Assembly (NCBI RefSeq): GCF_000687915.1
Contig: NZ_JHZY01000002.1
Coordinates: 124,001 to 188,000, forward strand
DNA: 64,000 nt
Direction of reading: 5' to 3'
Source of the DNA: Leeuwenhoekiella sp. MAR_2009_132
GTDB lineage: Bacteria; Bacteroidota; Bacteroidia; Flavobacteriales; Flavobacteriaceae
Under the pieces are notes generated by a model. It searched no databases and was not told the origin of the DNA. It worked only from the letters and a program-made list of their open reading frames with translations. Shown here in pieces: positions 1 through 8,815 of this stretch. The position numbers were made by a program, and so were the translations under genes. Position 1 is the stretch's first letter; each line of letters begins with the position of its first letter.

Positions 1-2597
1 GCAAAGAAGAGGGGTTTTATAAATTGAATTTTGAGGTTCCCGCTTCCGCGAAAGCGAAACAGGTGACGATTCATTTTGGTGGGGTAATGACCGATACCGA
101 AGTGAAAGTAAACGGTAAAGTGATAGGACCTAAACATCACGGTGGCTTTTATGAGTTTGAATACGACATCACTGAATATTTAAAATTTGGAGAAGAAAAT
201 TTACTCGAAGTTCACGTTTGGAAACATTCTGAAATAGGAAGTGTAAACAACGCAGAACGCAAAGCAGACTGGTGGTTGTTTGGTGGAATTTACCGTCCCG
301 TTTGGTTAGAAGTCAATCCTAAAACGCATATTAAGCATGTTGCCGTAGATGCGCAAATGGACGGCAGCCTAAAGGCTGTTTTAGATATTTTAAACCCTTC
401 TGAAAATCTGCAGGTAGTTGCTTCAATCGCATTAGTAGGCGGTGAATCTAATTTGGAATCACAAACCATTAACCTCAATAAAACCGATACCACACAGACT
501 ATCACTGCAAAATGGAATAACGTTAAAACCTGGGATCCCGAAAACCCCAATTTATACATATTAACCCTGCAATTACAGAAAAACGGACAAACCTTACATG
601 AAGTAAGCGAGCGCATCGGGTTTAGAACACTCGAGTTTAGAAAGCGAGACGGGATTTATGTAAATGGCACTAAAATAAAAATGAAAGGGATCAACCGTCA
701 CAGCTTTTGGCCGGAAGGTGGTCGCAGTACCAGCAAACGCATAAGTGTGATGGATGTAAACTTAATTAAGGACATGAACATGAATGCGGTGCGTTTTCAC
801 TATCCGCCAGATGATCATTTTCTTCACGTTGCAGATTCGCTGGGATTGTTTGTTCTTGACGAACTCGCAGGCTGGCAGAATCCGTATGAGACAAAAACGG
901 GTGAAAAATTGATTAAAGAGCTAGTAGATCGTGATGTAAATCATCCATCTATAATCATCTGGGATCAGGGCAATGAGGGCGGCTGGAACTATGAACTGGA
1001 TGATGATTTTGCCAAACACGATCCGCAAAACCGAATTGTAATTCATCCGTGGTCTGATTTTGACGGTTGGGATACGCACCATTATCCAACATTTTTAACG
1101 GGTGTTCACCGTTTTGGAAGTGGTGAAAATGTATTTTTCCCTACCGAATTTATGCACGGTACCTACGATAATGGTATAGGTGCCGGCCTCAAGGATTTCT
1201 GGGAGCATTATAGTAAAAGTCCGTTGTTTGCCGGTGGTTTTATGTGGGCATTTAGTGATGAGGCGGTATTGCGCAGCGATTGGACGGGTAATGAGCAATT
1301 TGATTCTAAAGGCAATCTGGCAGCAGACGGCGTTTTAGGTCCGCACCGCGAGAAAGAAGGCAGCTTTTTTACCGTAAAAGAAGTTTGGTCTCCCATACAG
1401 TTTAAACCCAAAGCGATTACCAAAACTTTTGATGGAAGCTTCTTAGTAACCAACGACTATTTGTTTTCAAATCTCAATACGGTTACGATGCAGTATCGCG
1501 TAATGGAAGCTGACGCGAAAACATTTTACGAGCCGGGAACTGCTGCGCGTATTTTAGATTCGGGAACTATAGAATTACCAAATGCAGAACCGGGAGAAAC
1601 CCGAAAAATCAAGATGCCGGTAGCTGAAGATTTCTTTAAAGGAGACTGGCTAGAAATTACAGCGACAGACCAACACGGGCGTGAGATTTATACCTTTACC
1701 TGGGCCATTCATAAAGCCGATTATTTTGCAGATAAATTTGTATTTCAAACCGAAACTAAAAAAGCTGCAAAAGCAACTCAAGACGATGCTATCGTTACTT
1801 TAAAAGGCGCTGAGGTTAGGTTGAAGTTGAACACCAAGACTGGTTATATCACCGAAATTAATAGTAAGAAAAGAGCAATTCCGTTTTTAAATGGCCCTAA
1901 ACCTATAGGGATGAAAGCCGAAGTAGAAGAGGTAACCCTATCGCAGGAAGGTCTAAATGCAGTTTGCCGTATTGATTACAATGGCGGAATCGACCACATC
2001 ACCTGGACGATGTATGCAGACGGCCGCGTGCATATGGAACTCGTCGCACTTAAAAATGCTGGAAGAAATAGCGGTTTTGACGGGGCTTTTTATGAAGGCG
2101 ATATCGATAGATTTGGGATTACGTTTGACTTCCCGGAAACCGGTGTAGAGGGCATCACACTCTTTGGCCGTGGACCGTATCACACATGGCGTAACCGCCA
2201 GCAGGGGATTGAGTATGGAATTTGGGAAAAAGAATACAACAACACCATAACCGGAGAAAGCTTTGAGAATCTGGTATATCCTGAATTTAAAGGCTATTAC
2301 GCTAATTTCTTAGCCGGAAACCTGCAAGCCGGGGAAAACAGCTTTAAAGTTTTTAGCGATAGCGATAAATTATTCCTGCGTTTGTTTACACCGGAAGAAG
2401 CCAAAAAGGGCTTTAAAGGCAGCCACTTTCAGCCTTCGTTTCCAGATGGGAATATCTCTTTCTTGTATGAAGTTCCCGGGCAGCGTGCGTTTAAACCCTT
2501 AGAACAACAAGGACCCAGCAGTCAGCCTTCAAACATTCGTATTAAAAGTGGCGATGAGGGAATCTCGATGAAGTTGTGGTTTGATTTTAGGGATTAG
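1..2597 (+). CDS. Glycoside hydrolase family 2 (beta-galactosidase-like), 5' partial
   Basis: Retaining exo-glycosidase of the LacZ-like GH2 family, probably extracellular or periplasmic and acting on plant or algal oligosaccharides. The reading frame is already open at the window edge (in-frame codons encode KEEGFYK before the first possible TTG at position 24), so the true start and any signal peptide lie to the left. Visible order: remainder of the jelly-roll sugar-binding domain, Ig-like domain, TIM barrel, then a C-terminal Bgal_small-like domain containing GRGPYHTW. The acid/base is probably the Glu of GNEGG (codon near 975) and the nucleophile the Glu of PTEF (codon at 1146). The next gene is a pectin esterase, which suggests a rhamnogalacturonan side-chain galactosidase; that substrate is inferred only. 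Confidence 0.9.
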   Translation, partial: KEEGFYKLNFEVPASAKAKQVTIHFGGVMTDTEVKVNGKVIGPKHHGGFYEFEYDITEYLKFGEENLLEVHVWKHSEIGSVNNAERKADWWLFGGIYRPVWLEVNPKTHIKHVAVDAQMDGSLKAVLDILNPSENLQVVASIALVGGESNLESQTINLNKTDTTQTITAKWNNVKTWDPENPNLYILTLQLQKNGQTLHEVSERIGFRTLEFRKRDGIYVNGTKIKMKGINRHSFWPEGGRSTSKRISVMDVNLIKDMNMNAVRFHYPPDDHFLHVADSLGLFVLDELAGWQNPYETKTGEKLIKELVDRDVNHPSIIIWDQGNEGGWNYELDDDFAKHDPQNRIVIHPWSDFDGWDTHHYPTFLTGVHRFGSGENVFFPTEFMHGTYDNGIGAGLKDFWEHYSKSPLFAGGFMWAFSDEAVLRSDWTGNEQFDSKGNLAADGVLGPHREKEGSFFTVKEVWSPIQFKPKAITKTFDGSFLVTNDYLFSNLNTVTMQYRVMEADAKTFYEPGTAARILDSGTIELPNAEPGETRKIKMPVAEDFFKGDWLEITATDQHGREIYTFTWAIHKADYFADKFVFQTETKKAAKATQDDAIVTLKGAEVRLKLNTKTGYITEINSKKRAIPFLNGPKPIGMKAEVEEVTLSQEGLNAVCRIDYNGGIDHITWTMYADGRVHMELVALKNAGRNSGFDGAFYEGDIDRFGITFDFPETGVEGITLFGRGPYHTWRNRQQGIEYGIWEKEYNNTITGESFENLVYPEFKGYYANFLAGNLQAGENSFKVFSDSDKLFLRLFTPEEAKKGFKGSHFQPSFPDGNISFLYEVPGQRAFKPLEQQGPSSQPSNIRIKSGDEGISMKLWFDFRD

Positions 2598-2910
2598 ATT
2601 TTAGACGAGAGACGTTAGGTTTTAGAGATCAGAAATAGGAAGAGAGAATAGAAAAAAGAATAGAGAGAAAAGAGGAAAAATAATAGAAAGAAGAAGAGGG
2701 AAAACCTGTATTTGTTAGATTTTGAAGGCTTAATTGAATTTAAGACATCTGATTTAGAATTTATTAATAAGGAATAACAAACACGAATTTACATACACGA
2801 CCCGCGCAAGGGATTGCAGTGAAAATCCCGGATTGCGACCTTAGGAGCAAATGGAATTGCAACGAAAAGCCCGACCCTTTTGGGTTGCGCCCAATATATT
2901 TAAGTGACTT
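2598..2910. other. Intergenic: purine-rich tract followed by a structured element
   Basis: This 313-base gap contains no credible gene. From about 2628 to 2706 the + strand is almost entirely A and G with scattered T, an unusual strand-asymmetric tract. The last 100 bases hold a GC-richer folded element, annotated separately. No obvious terminator for the preceding glycosidase is present. Confidence 0.6.
2801..2897 (+). repeat. Structured intergenic element of the kind dispersed in Flavobacteriaceae genomes
   Basis: The element folds on paper into a closed unit. A closing stem GCGCAA (2804-2809) pairs with TTGCGC (2885-2890). Inside are a hairpin GGGATT/AATCCC (2810-2815 with 2824-2829) and a hairpin ACCC-tttt-GGGT (2874-2885), which shares one base with the closing stem. 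Two 21-base sub-repeats, starting at gggattgcag and ggaattgcaa, match at 17 of 21 bases. Sequences with the same AGYGRAAATCC and AAAGCCCGACCC words recur between genes in Flavobacteriaceae (recollection, not searched). It ends 13 bases before the next start codon, so it could be a 5' leader as well as a repeat. Confidence 0.5.
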
Positions 2911-4422
2911 ATGAAAATAGTAAAACTAACTTGCTTGCTTATTGCGACGATTTTTTTTGTGCAATGTGATACGGCTAATGCACAAAAGCCTACGGTATAT
3001 TGCGTGGGCGATTCTACTGTTAAAAACGGACAGGGAAAAGGGGATGGCGGACTCTGGGGCTGGGGAGATTTTATTGGGCAGTATTTAGACACTACACAAG
3101 TGCGTGTAGAAAACCACGCACTAGGCGGAACGAGCAGCCGAACCTTTCAATCTAAAGGATTGTGGCAGCCGGTTTTAGACAGTTTGCAACCGGGAGATTA
3201 TGTGTTGATTCAGTTTGGGCATAACGATAATGGGGCGCTAAATGACGATTCACGCGCTCGTGGAACTATAAAAGGCATCGGTCAGGAAACCGAAGAAATA
3301 GACAATATGCTTACCGGCGAGCACGAAGTGGTGCACAGCTACGGCTGGTACATTCGTAAAGTGGTAACCGAAGCAAAGTCTAAAGGCGCAATCCCGGTAA
3401 TTATGGCGCCCATACCGCGCAACGATTGGGAAAATGGAAAAGTACCGCGCAATTCAGATTCGTACGGCGGCTGGGCACAACAAATCGCTGAAGAAGAAGG
3501 TGTAACCTTTATCAATCTCAATGATAAAATGGCTTCAGAAATGGAAGTCAGAGGAGAAGAGCAGGTTACAGGTCATCTGTTTTACAAACGCGATCATACC
3601 CATACTTCGGCAAAAGGAGCGGTGCTTGCCGCTTCGTTAATTGCTGAAGGTTTGGCTGAAAGCGATAATTCGTTAAAAAACTACCTGCTTGAAAATCCTG
3701 AGATTAGCCTTCCGCGAAAGCGAAATCTATTTTTAATAGGTGATTCTACAGTAGCAGATAACGGTCAGCCTACAAAAACCGGTTGGGGTGTTTATCTACA
3801 GCAACACGTAGATACAACACGAATGACCATTTATAATAAAGCCCGTGGCGGTAGAAGTAGTCGCACCTTTAGATATGAAGGCTTGTGGGATGCCGTTAAA
3901 GAACAGTTACAGCCGGGGGATTTTGTGTTGATGCAGTTTGGTCATAACGACGGCGGAAACATTGATAAAGCAAAATACCGTGGTTCTATCAAAGGAATGG
4001 GTGATGAAACGCAGGAGGTGCAACGCGATAGCAGCGGCATTGAAACGGTACATTCTTACGGGTGGTATATGAAGCAATATATTAAAGAAACCAAAGAAGC
4101 GGGAGCGACACCTATCGTGCTCAGTATGATTCCACGCAACGATTGGTCTGACGGTAAAGTGGATCGTGCAGTAACAAGCTATGGGGGTTGGGCTAAGGAA
4201 GCTGCTGCGCAAGCCGGCGGTTACTTTTTAGACCTGAATGAAGCCGTTGCTTTAAAGTATGAAGAACTTGGAAAGGATAGCGTTGATGCATTTTTCCCCG
4301 ATGATCATACGCATACCAACATAGCAGGTGCACAACTCAATGCGCGTATCGTTGCCCAACTTATAGAAGGATTACGTCAATCTGATTTGCGAGATTATAT
4401 TTATATTCAGGAAGAAAAGTAA
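2911..4422 (+). CDS. Tandem two-domain rhamnogalacturonan acetylesterase (SGNH, CE12-like)
   Basis: Secreted esterase expected to remove acetyl groups from rhamnogalacturonan I. An N-terminal signal peptide ends near ANAQ (residue 25). Two complete SGNH hydrolase domains follow, about residues 28-245 and 270-490. Each has a GDST nucleophile block (Ser35 and Ser279), a GG(T/R)SSRTF oxyanion block, FGHND, and a DHTHT block (Asp228/His231 and Asp465/His468), so both look active. The usual CE12 enzyme is a single domain of about 230-250 residues, so this is a duplication with fusion. The halves are clearly diverged, so it is not recent. The neighbouring GH2 gene on the same strand supports a pectin role. 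Confidence 0.88.
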   Translation: MKIVKLTCLLIATIFFVQCDTANAQKPTVYCVGDSTVKNGQGKGDGGLWGWGDFIGQYLDTTQVRVENHALGGTSSRTFQSKGLWQPVLDSLQPGDYVLIQFGHNDNGALNDDSRARGTIKGIGQETEEIDNMLTGEHEVVHSYGWYIRKVVTEAKSKGAIPVIMAPIPRNDWENGKVPRNSDSYGGWAQQIAEEEGVTFINLNDKMASEMEVRGEEQVTGHLFYKRDHTHTSAKGAVLAASLIAEGLAESDNSLKNYLLENPEISLPRKRNLFLIGDSTVADNGQPTKTGWGVYLQQHVDTTRMTIYNKARGGRSSRTFRYEGLWDAVKEQLQPGDFVLMQFGHNDGGNIDKAKYRGSIKGMGDETQEVQRDSSGIETVHSYGWYMKQYIKETKEAGATPIVLSMIPRNDWSDGKVDRAVTSYGGWAKEAAAQAGGYFLDLNEAVALKYEELGKDSVDAFFPDDHTHTNIAGAQLNARIVAQLIEGLRQSDLRDYIYIQEEK

Positions 4423-4444
4423 GTGAGTAACACGTATAGATTAG

Positions 4445-4476
4445 AAAAAAACCAATCTTTAAGATTGTTTTTTTTG
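4445..4476 (+). terminator. Rho-independent terminator after the esterase gene
   Basis: A hairpin CAATC-tttaa-GATTG is extended by A:U pairs on both sides (AAAAAAC... and GTTTTTTTT) and ends in an eight-T run on the + strand. It follows the esterase stop codon closely. Confidence 0.75.
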
Positions 4477-4594
4477 TGTCATACTATGCCGGTTTCATGT
4501 ACTCAAAAATACTCTTGCGAAGTTTTTCAGTACTAATTCTAAAGAATAAAATAATCGTTTTAATTTTTAAATTAAATACGCTAGTTTTAAAAAG

Positions 4595-4606
4595 TAAAAC
4601 GTTTTA
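4595..4606. promoter_or_regulatory. Candidate LacI-family operator, sugar permease promoter
   Basis: TAAAACGTTTTA is a perfect 12-base palindrome with the central CG typical of LacI-family operators. The same sequence or a one-base variant lies upstream of other sugar genes here, and a LacI-family regulator is encoded at about 15 kb. Assignment to that regulator is inference. Confidence 0.6.
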
Positions 4607-4744
4607 GTTTACTTTGTTAGTTTTACTTTTATTTTGCTTAGTAAATAACTTGGCATTTACTACAACGATTTTTATTGCAACCAGATTTTAATTTATAGTT
4701 AACTAATCTACAAGCTGTGTTCACGCTTTTAACCAATTTTATTT

Positions 4745-6064
4745 ATGAGTAAACCTGTATCTATTCCCGTAGTACCTAAAAAATTAATGCTTCCGTTTAT
4801 TTTAGTGACTTCACTTTTTGCGCTTTGGGGTTTTGCAAATGCAGTTACAGATCCTATGGTACAGGCCTTTAAAAAAGTTTTAGAATTGTCTAACTCACAG
4901 GCGGCCTGGGTACAAATGGCATTTTATGGTGGGTATTTTTGTATGGCGCTTCCTGCCGCATTATTTGTGCGTAGATTTTCATACAAGTCTGGCGTTTTGG
5001 TAGGGTTAACACTTTATGCTGTGGGTGCTTTATTATTTTATCCTGCTGCAACAACCGGATTATTCTGGTTTTTTTGTTTGGGACTTTACATTCTCACTTT
5101 TGGTCTTGCTTTTCTAGAGACCACAGCAAATCCTTACATATTGGCGATGGGTGATCCGTCAACAGCGACACGTCGTTTAAATCTAGCACAGGCCTTTAAT
5201 CCCGTAGGGCTTATCGCCGGACTTATGGTCGCAAAATTCTTTGTTTTAGATTTATTGCAGTCTGATGATGTAGCTAATTTTTCGGCGTTGCCTGAAACTC
5301 AGAAACTGTTGATTAAATCTGCAGACCTGATGGTCATACGCAATCCGTATGTGATTTTAGGATTAGTAGTTTTAGCCATATTGATTTTAATTGCTGTTAA
5401 TAAAATGCCTCAGGCAAAAGGAGAAGGAGCATTACCAAGTGTTAAACATACCTTTGCCAATCTTTTTAAAAACAAGAAATATACATTAGGTGTACTTTCT
5501 TTAATATTATATATGGGTGCGCAAATAGGGTGCTGGACATACATTTACCAGTATGCAGAATCTAAAGGAATTGCCAGCTCTACAGCAGCAAATTATCAAC
5601 TTGTCGCCTTTATTTTATTTACCGTAGGTCGTGCCTTAGGGACCTATATGCTTAAGTTTATGAGTTCGGGTAGATTACTTTTTATATTCTCGGCTTTAGG
5701 AGGTTTATTCACACTTGGTGTTGTCGTATTAGAAGGAACTTTCGGTTTATACAGTCTGGTAATGGTATCTTTATTTTTATCTATAATGTTCCCCACAATT
5801 TATGGTATTGCTTTAGAGGGGCTTAAAGAAGAGGAGTCAAAAATAGGTGCTGCCGGTCTGGTTATGGCTATTGTGGGAGGTGCTTTGTTACCTAAGCTTC
5901 AGGGAATGATTATAGACCTGGGTGGAGTAGGAGTTAACGATATTACCGTACTGGGCTTGTCTGAGATGAATTTCTCCTTTTTGCTACCGGTGCTATGTTT
6001 TATTCTGGTAGCAATTTACGGAAACTGGATTCATAAATTAGGGTCTAAACGTAGTATTCGTTAA
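4745..6064 (+). CDS. fucP: Sugar:H+ symporter, FucP/GluP-type major facilitator
   Basis: Twelve-helix inner-membrane sugar permease of the fucose-glucose-galactose:H+ symporter family. Its 439 residues match E. coli FucP (438). The family signatures are visible: FALWGFAN in helix 1, QMAFYGGYF in helix 2, FLETTANPYIL in helix 4 and RLNLAQAFNPVG in the following loop. It starts at ATG and stands alone between a + strand terminator and a bidirectional one. The palindrome at 4595 suggests control by the local LacI-family regulator together with the GH92, ROK and oxidoreductase genes. The transported sugar may be a hexose released by these enzymes rather than fucose; sequence cannot settle that. 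Confidence 0.85.
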   Translation: MSKPVSIPVVPKKLMLPFILVTSLFALWGFANAVTDPMVQAFKKVLELSNSQAAWVQMAFYGGYFCMALPAALFVRRFSYKSGVLVGLTLYAVGALLFYPAATTGLFWFFCLGLYILTFGLAFLETTANPYILAMGDPSTATRRLNLAQAFNPVGLIAGLMVAKFFVLDLLQSDDVANFSALPETQKLLIKSADLMVIRNPYVILGLVVLAILILIAVNKMPQAKGEGALPSVKHTFANLFKNKKYTLGVLSLILYMGAQIGCWTYIYQYAESKGIASSTAANYQLVAFILFTVGRALGTYMLKFMSSGRLLFIFSALGGLFTLGVVVLEGTFGLYSLVMVSLFLSIMFPTIYGIALEGLKEEESKIGAAGLVMAIVGGALLPKLQGMIIDLGGVGVNDITVLGLSEMNFSFLLPVLCFILVAIYGNWIHKLGSKRSIR

Positions 6065-6095
6065 CAGTTTCTCTAATAGAATGAATATTTAGAAA

Positions 6096-6127
6096 ATAAA
6101 AAACCTCCTAATTTCAGGAGGTTTTTT
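6096..6127. terminator. Bidirectional terminator between permease and dehydrogenase genes
   Basis: AACCTCCT and AGGAGGTT form an 8-bp stem with a short loop, flanked by an A run on the left and a T run on the right. It can stop transcription from both convergent genes. Confidence 0.85.
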
Positions 6128-6146
6128 ATGCTTTAAATTGGTGAGA

Positions 6147-6860
6147 TTAAGTGATTAAATTACCATTATCATCCCATTCTGCGATGACCCCGCGTTGTTC
6201 CTGATCAACACATTTTGCAATCCAATCAGGATCATAGGCGACCCCGTGTTTTTGCAATACTTCTTCAGGAACGCCATCCCAAATATTAGGTTGATTGCCT
6301 TTATAACCTAAATCTTCTAACCCCATTTTAGATGTGTAATATCCCGTCATAGTCAAATTGCGCATCAGTGTAAAAAACTGTACCGGCATAGGTTGTTCAT
6401 TTCGTGGAATGTCTGCATCAGGATATGCAATCGTATCTAGTATCGCTTTCTGATTTTCTTCTGACGATTCAATAAATTCTGTATTGTGTAGCGTATTTGA
6501 GGTGTGATCAAGCCACATTAAACCTCCGCGTATGGGGGTTTGCAATGCCGGAATATCTTTAACCATAAATTCTAGAAACCCCGGAACTCCGGCTTCGGTG
6601 GCACTGCCATATTCGTCATTTGCAGGGAGTATTAAAGCGCACAAGATATCTAGTGTTTTTTGCTCGTGTTCATTAAAAAACTGTTCAGAATTTAGTTTTT
6701 CTATATACGCAAGTTCTTCGGGCGTACGCCCAAAATAGTCATCTGCAGCTTTAGCAACATCCTCTTCTTTAACCTCTAGATTAGGATCGCAACCGGTTAA
6801 TAGAAGTCCGGTTCCAAGAGAACCTAAAAACAAGGATTTTAAACTATCTCTTCTATCCAT
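6147..6860 (-). CDS. Gluconate 2-dehydrogenase subunit 3 family lipoprotein (small subunit of GMC dehydrogenase)
   Basis: Partner subunit of the flavoprotein encoded immediately upstream; only three bases separate the genes. The N-terminus MDRRDSLKSLF is a twin-arginine-type signal (RRxxLK) and ends in a lipobox, LLLTGC (Cys near residue 24). The protein should therefore be Tat-exported and lipid-anchored. Known family members act as chaperone or hitch-hiker subunits that carry the FAD-loaded large subunit across the inner membrane. The body, with ILPANDEYGSATEAGVP, is typical of the Gluconate_2-dh3 family. The length of 237 residues is normal. The enzyme's substrate is not determined by this subunit. 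Confidence 0.85.
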   Translation of the reverse strand: MDRRDSLKSLFLGSLGTGLLLTGCDPNLEVKEEDVAKAADDYFGRTPEELAYIEKLNSEQFFNEHEQKTLDILCALILPANDEYGSATEAGVPGFLEFMVKDIPALQTPIRGGLMWLDHTSNTLHNTEFIESSEENQKAILDTIAYPDADIPRNEQPMPVQFFTLMRNLTMTGYYTSKMGLEDLGYKGNQPNIWDGVPEEVLQKHGVAYDPDWIAKCVDQEQRGVIAEWDDNGNLIT

Positions 6861-6863
6861 AAT

Positions 6864-8582
6864 TTAGATATTTTGTTGTTTTAACTGTTCAATAATATAA
6901 TCTGAAGCCCTCCACGAGAGTGCTAAAATAGTCCAAGTTGGGTTTTTGTCTGCTTGAGAAACAAACGGCCCGGCATCTACAATAAAGACATTATCTACAT
7001 CATGCAATTGCTGAAATTTATTAACTACAGATGTTTTAGGATCATTACCCATTCGGGTTGTGCCTACCTCGTGAATAATACGCCCGGGATTTGCCAGACC
7101 GTAATCCTGTTCTTTTGTAGGCGCATCCTGAAGTAATTGTCCACCCATATTGTGTACAATTTCTTCAAAAGTTTCATTCATATGTTTTGCTTGGTTACGT
7201 TCATAATCAGACCATTTATAATTAAACCGCAGCACCGGAATCCCAAATTCATCTACTGTAGACGGGTCTATCTCACAGTAATTATCAATCATCGCGATAG
7301 ATTCGCCACGGCCGGCCATACCTATGGTTGACCCGTAATATTTTTTAATATCAGAACGCAAACTGTTACCGTAACCACCCACTTTCTGATTAAAAAAGTG
7401 GTTTAAATCATTAGGATTAAAACCAAAACCATAGCTGGGCATTCCCATACCACCCCAGACTTCAATATGATAACCTCGCGGGAAGTTGAGTTTTTTGTTA
7501 TCGCCCCACCACGGAGTATATACGTGCATACCGCCTACACCATCTTCATTATAGGTATCGCGATTCATGAGTTCGGGTATAAAAGCAGAGCGGCTCGCAC
7601 CGGTAGAATCGTGCAGGTATTTACCTACCATATCACTACTGTTTCCTAAACCGTTAGGGTGCTGTTTGCTTTTTGAATTGAGTAAAATACGTGCAGAACT
7701 GCAAGCTGAAGCTGCAAGTATAACAATTCGGGCTTTTAGCTTATATTCTTTACGATCTTCTTTATTAATGTAAGATACACCGGTCGCTTTTCCTTCTGCA
7801 TTAGTGGTGATTTCGCGCACCATAGAATTTACAAAAAGATCTATTTGTCCGCCGCTTTTTTGAGCCGGAAAAATTAAGCAGGTTCCCGAAGAGAAATCTG
7901 CATAAACCGAGCAGGCACGGGAGCACTGCCCGCAGTAAAAACAAATTCCGCGATCGTTATTTAGCTTTTTAGTAAGCATAGACATACGGGAAGGAATCAC
8001 GGGAATGTTTGATTTCTGAGCTCCTTTTATATAGAAAAGTTCGTGTAATCTGGGCTTAGGAGGCGGAAGAAAAAACCCATTCGGTTCATTTTCAAAATTC
8101 TCTTTAGAACCAAAAACTCCTATTAATTTATCTACTTTATCATAGTAAGGTTTAACATCTTCATAACCTATAGGCCAGTCGTCACCGTGACCGTCATAAC
8201 TGTGATGTTTAAAATCACGTTCGCTAAAACGTAACGAAATACGCCCCCAATGATTAGTACGACCACCCAGCATACGTGATCTAAACCAGTCAAATTGAGA
8301 ATCTCCTTTTTGGGTATATGGCTCTCCTTCTATATCCCAACCCCCATAAGCGCTGTCAAAATCACCAAAAGGCCGTACAGTAGAAGCGCCACGGCGCGGA
8401 GATTCATAAGGCCATTTAAGTTGTGTACGTTGCTCTGGAGCAGCAGGATCAAAATAGGGGCCTGCTTCAACCACGGCAACTTTTAAACCGGCATCAGCGA
8501 GAATTTTTGTCGCCATACCACCGCCGGCACCAGAACCTACAATGATGACATCGTAAAGTTTTGAGGATTCCTTTAATTGCAT
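6864..8582 (-). CDS. GMC-family FAD dehydrogenase with an Fe-S-type cysteine motif
   Basis: Large flavoprotein subunit that oxidises a sugar or sugar alcohol. The N-terminus holds the FAD-binding Rossmann motif VGSGAGGGMA, preceded by no signal peptide, so export must rely on its Tat-carrying partner. A CX2CX2CX3C cluster (Cys214, Cys217, Cys220, Cys224) resembles the iron-sulfur motif of bacterial FAD glucose and glucoside 3-dehydrogenases, indicating electron transfer to a carrier rather than O2. The C-terminal GMC region has HEVGTTRMG and NPTWT, which supply the usual His/Asn catalytic pair. Length 572 residues. No cytochrome c subunit is adjacent. A glycoside 3-dehydrogenase is the best guess. 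Confidence 0.87.
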   Translation of the reverse strand: MQLKESSKLYDVIIVGSGAGGGMATKILADAGLKVAVVEAGPYFDPAAPEQRTQLKWPYESPRRGASTVRPFGDFDSAYGGWDIEGEPYTQKGDSQFDWFRSRMLGGRTNHWGRISLRFSERDFKHHSYDGHGDDWPIGYEDVKPYYDKVDKLIGVFGSKENFENEPNGFFLPPPKPRLHELFYIKGAQKSNIPVIPSRMSMLTKKLNNDRGICFYCGQCSRACSVYADFSSGTCLIFPAQKSGGQIDLFVNSMVREITTNAEGKATGVSYINKEDRKEYKLKARIVILAASACSSARILLNSKSKQHPNGLGNSSDMVGKYLHDSTGASRSAFIPELMNRDTYNEDGVGGMHVYTPWWGDNKKLNFPRGYHIEVWGGMGMPSYGFGFNPNDLNHFFNQKVGGYGNSLRSDIKKYYGSTIGMAGRGESIAMIDNYCEIDPSTVDEFGIPVLRFNYKWSDYERNQAKHMNETFEEIVHNMGGQLLQDAPTKEQDYGLANPGRIIHEVGTTRMGNDPKTSVVNKFQQLHDVDNVFIVDAGPFVSQADKNPTWTILALSWRASDYIIEQLKQQNI

Positions 8583-8719
8583 AAATTAAGATTGAAAGAT
8601 TATAGAATTAGAGTTTATAACTGCTTGAATTAAGAATACTTAAATTAACGAGACATAAACTTATTAGATTTTAAAAGATCTTATTTATTTAAATTTAAAT
8701 AAAAATAGTTCAATACAGG

Positions 8720-8731
8720 TAAAACGATTTA
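8720..8731. promoter_or_regulatory. Candidate LacI-family operator in the divergent GMC/ROK promoter (site 1)
   Basis: TAAAACGATTTA differs by one base from the perfect palindrome 12 bases further on. It lies between the divergent dehydrogenase and ROK genes. Confidence 0.5.
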
Positions 8732-8742
8732 TTCTAATTTGA

Positions 8743-8754
8743 TAAAACGTTTTA
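8743..8754. promoter_or_regulatory. Candidate LacI-family operator in the divergent GMC/ROK promoter (site 2)
   Basis: TAAAACGTTTTA is identical to the palindrome before the sugar permease. It lies 62 bases before the ROK start. With site 1 the centres are 23 bases apart, about two helical turns, which would suit cooperative binding. Confidence 0.6.
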
Positions 8755-8815
8755 GTTAAGCTATTTTTGCGGTATAATTTAAAGTTTAGATTCTGATTGT
8801 TAGGGGTTAAAATTT

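Larger units (their letters stand above)
4423..4744. other. Intergenic: terminator plus promoter/operator region of the sugar permease
   Basis: This 322-base A+T-rich gap contains the esterase terminator near its left end and a perfect 12-base palindrome 139 bases before the permease start (both annotated separately). A weaker match, ATAATCGTTTTA, lies at 4551-4562, 32 bases before the palindrome, and could be a second half-conserved operator. No small gene is apparent. Confidence 0.6.

Noticed and set aside
1..4422. A complete polysaccharide utilisation locus
   Set aside because: No SusC/SusD-like pair is present in the window. The GH2 and esterase genes are probably the end of a locus lying to the left, which cannot be verified here.
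7137..7773. Open frames on the + strand opposite the GMC dehydrogenase gene
   Set aside because: They are antisense to well-conserved FAD-enzyme sequence, have no recognisable product and no transcription signals.
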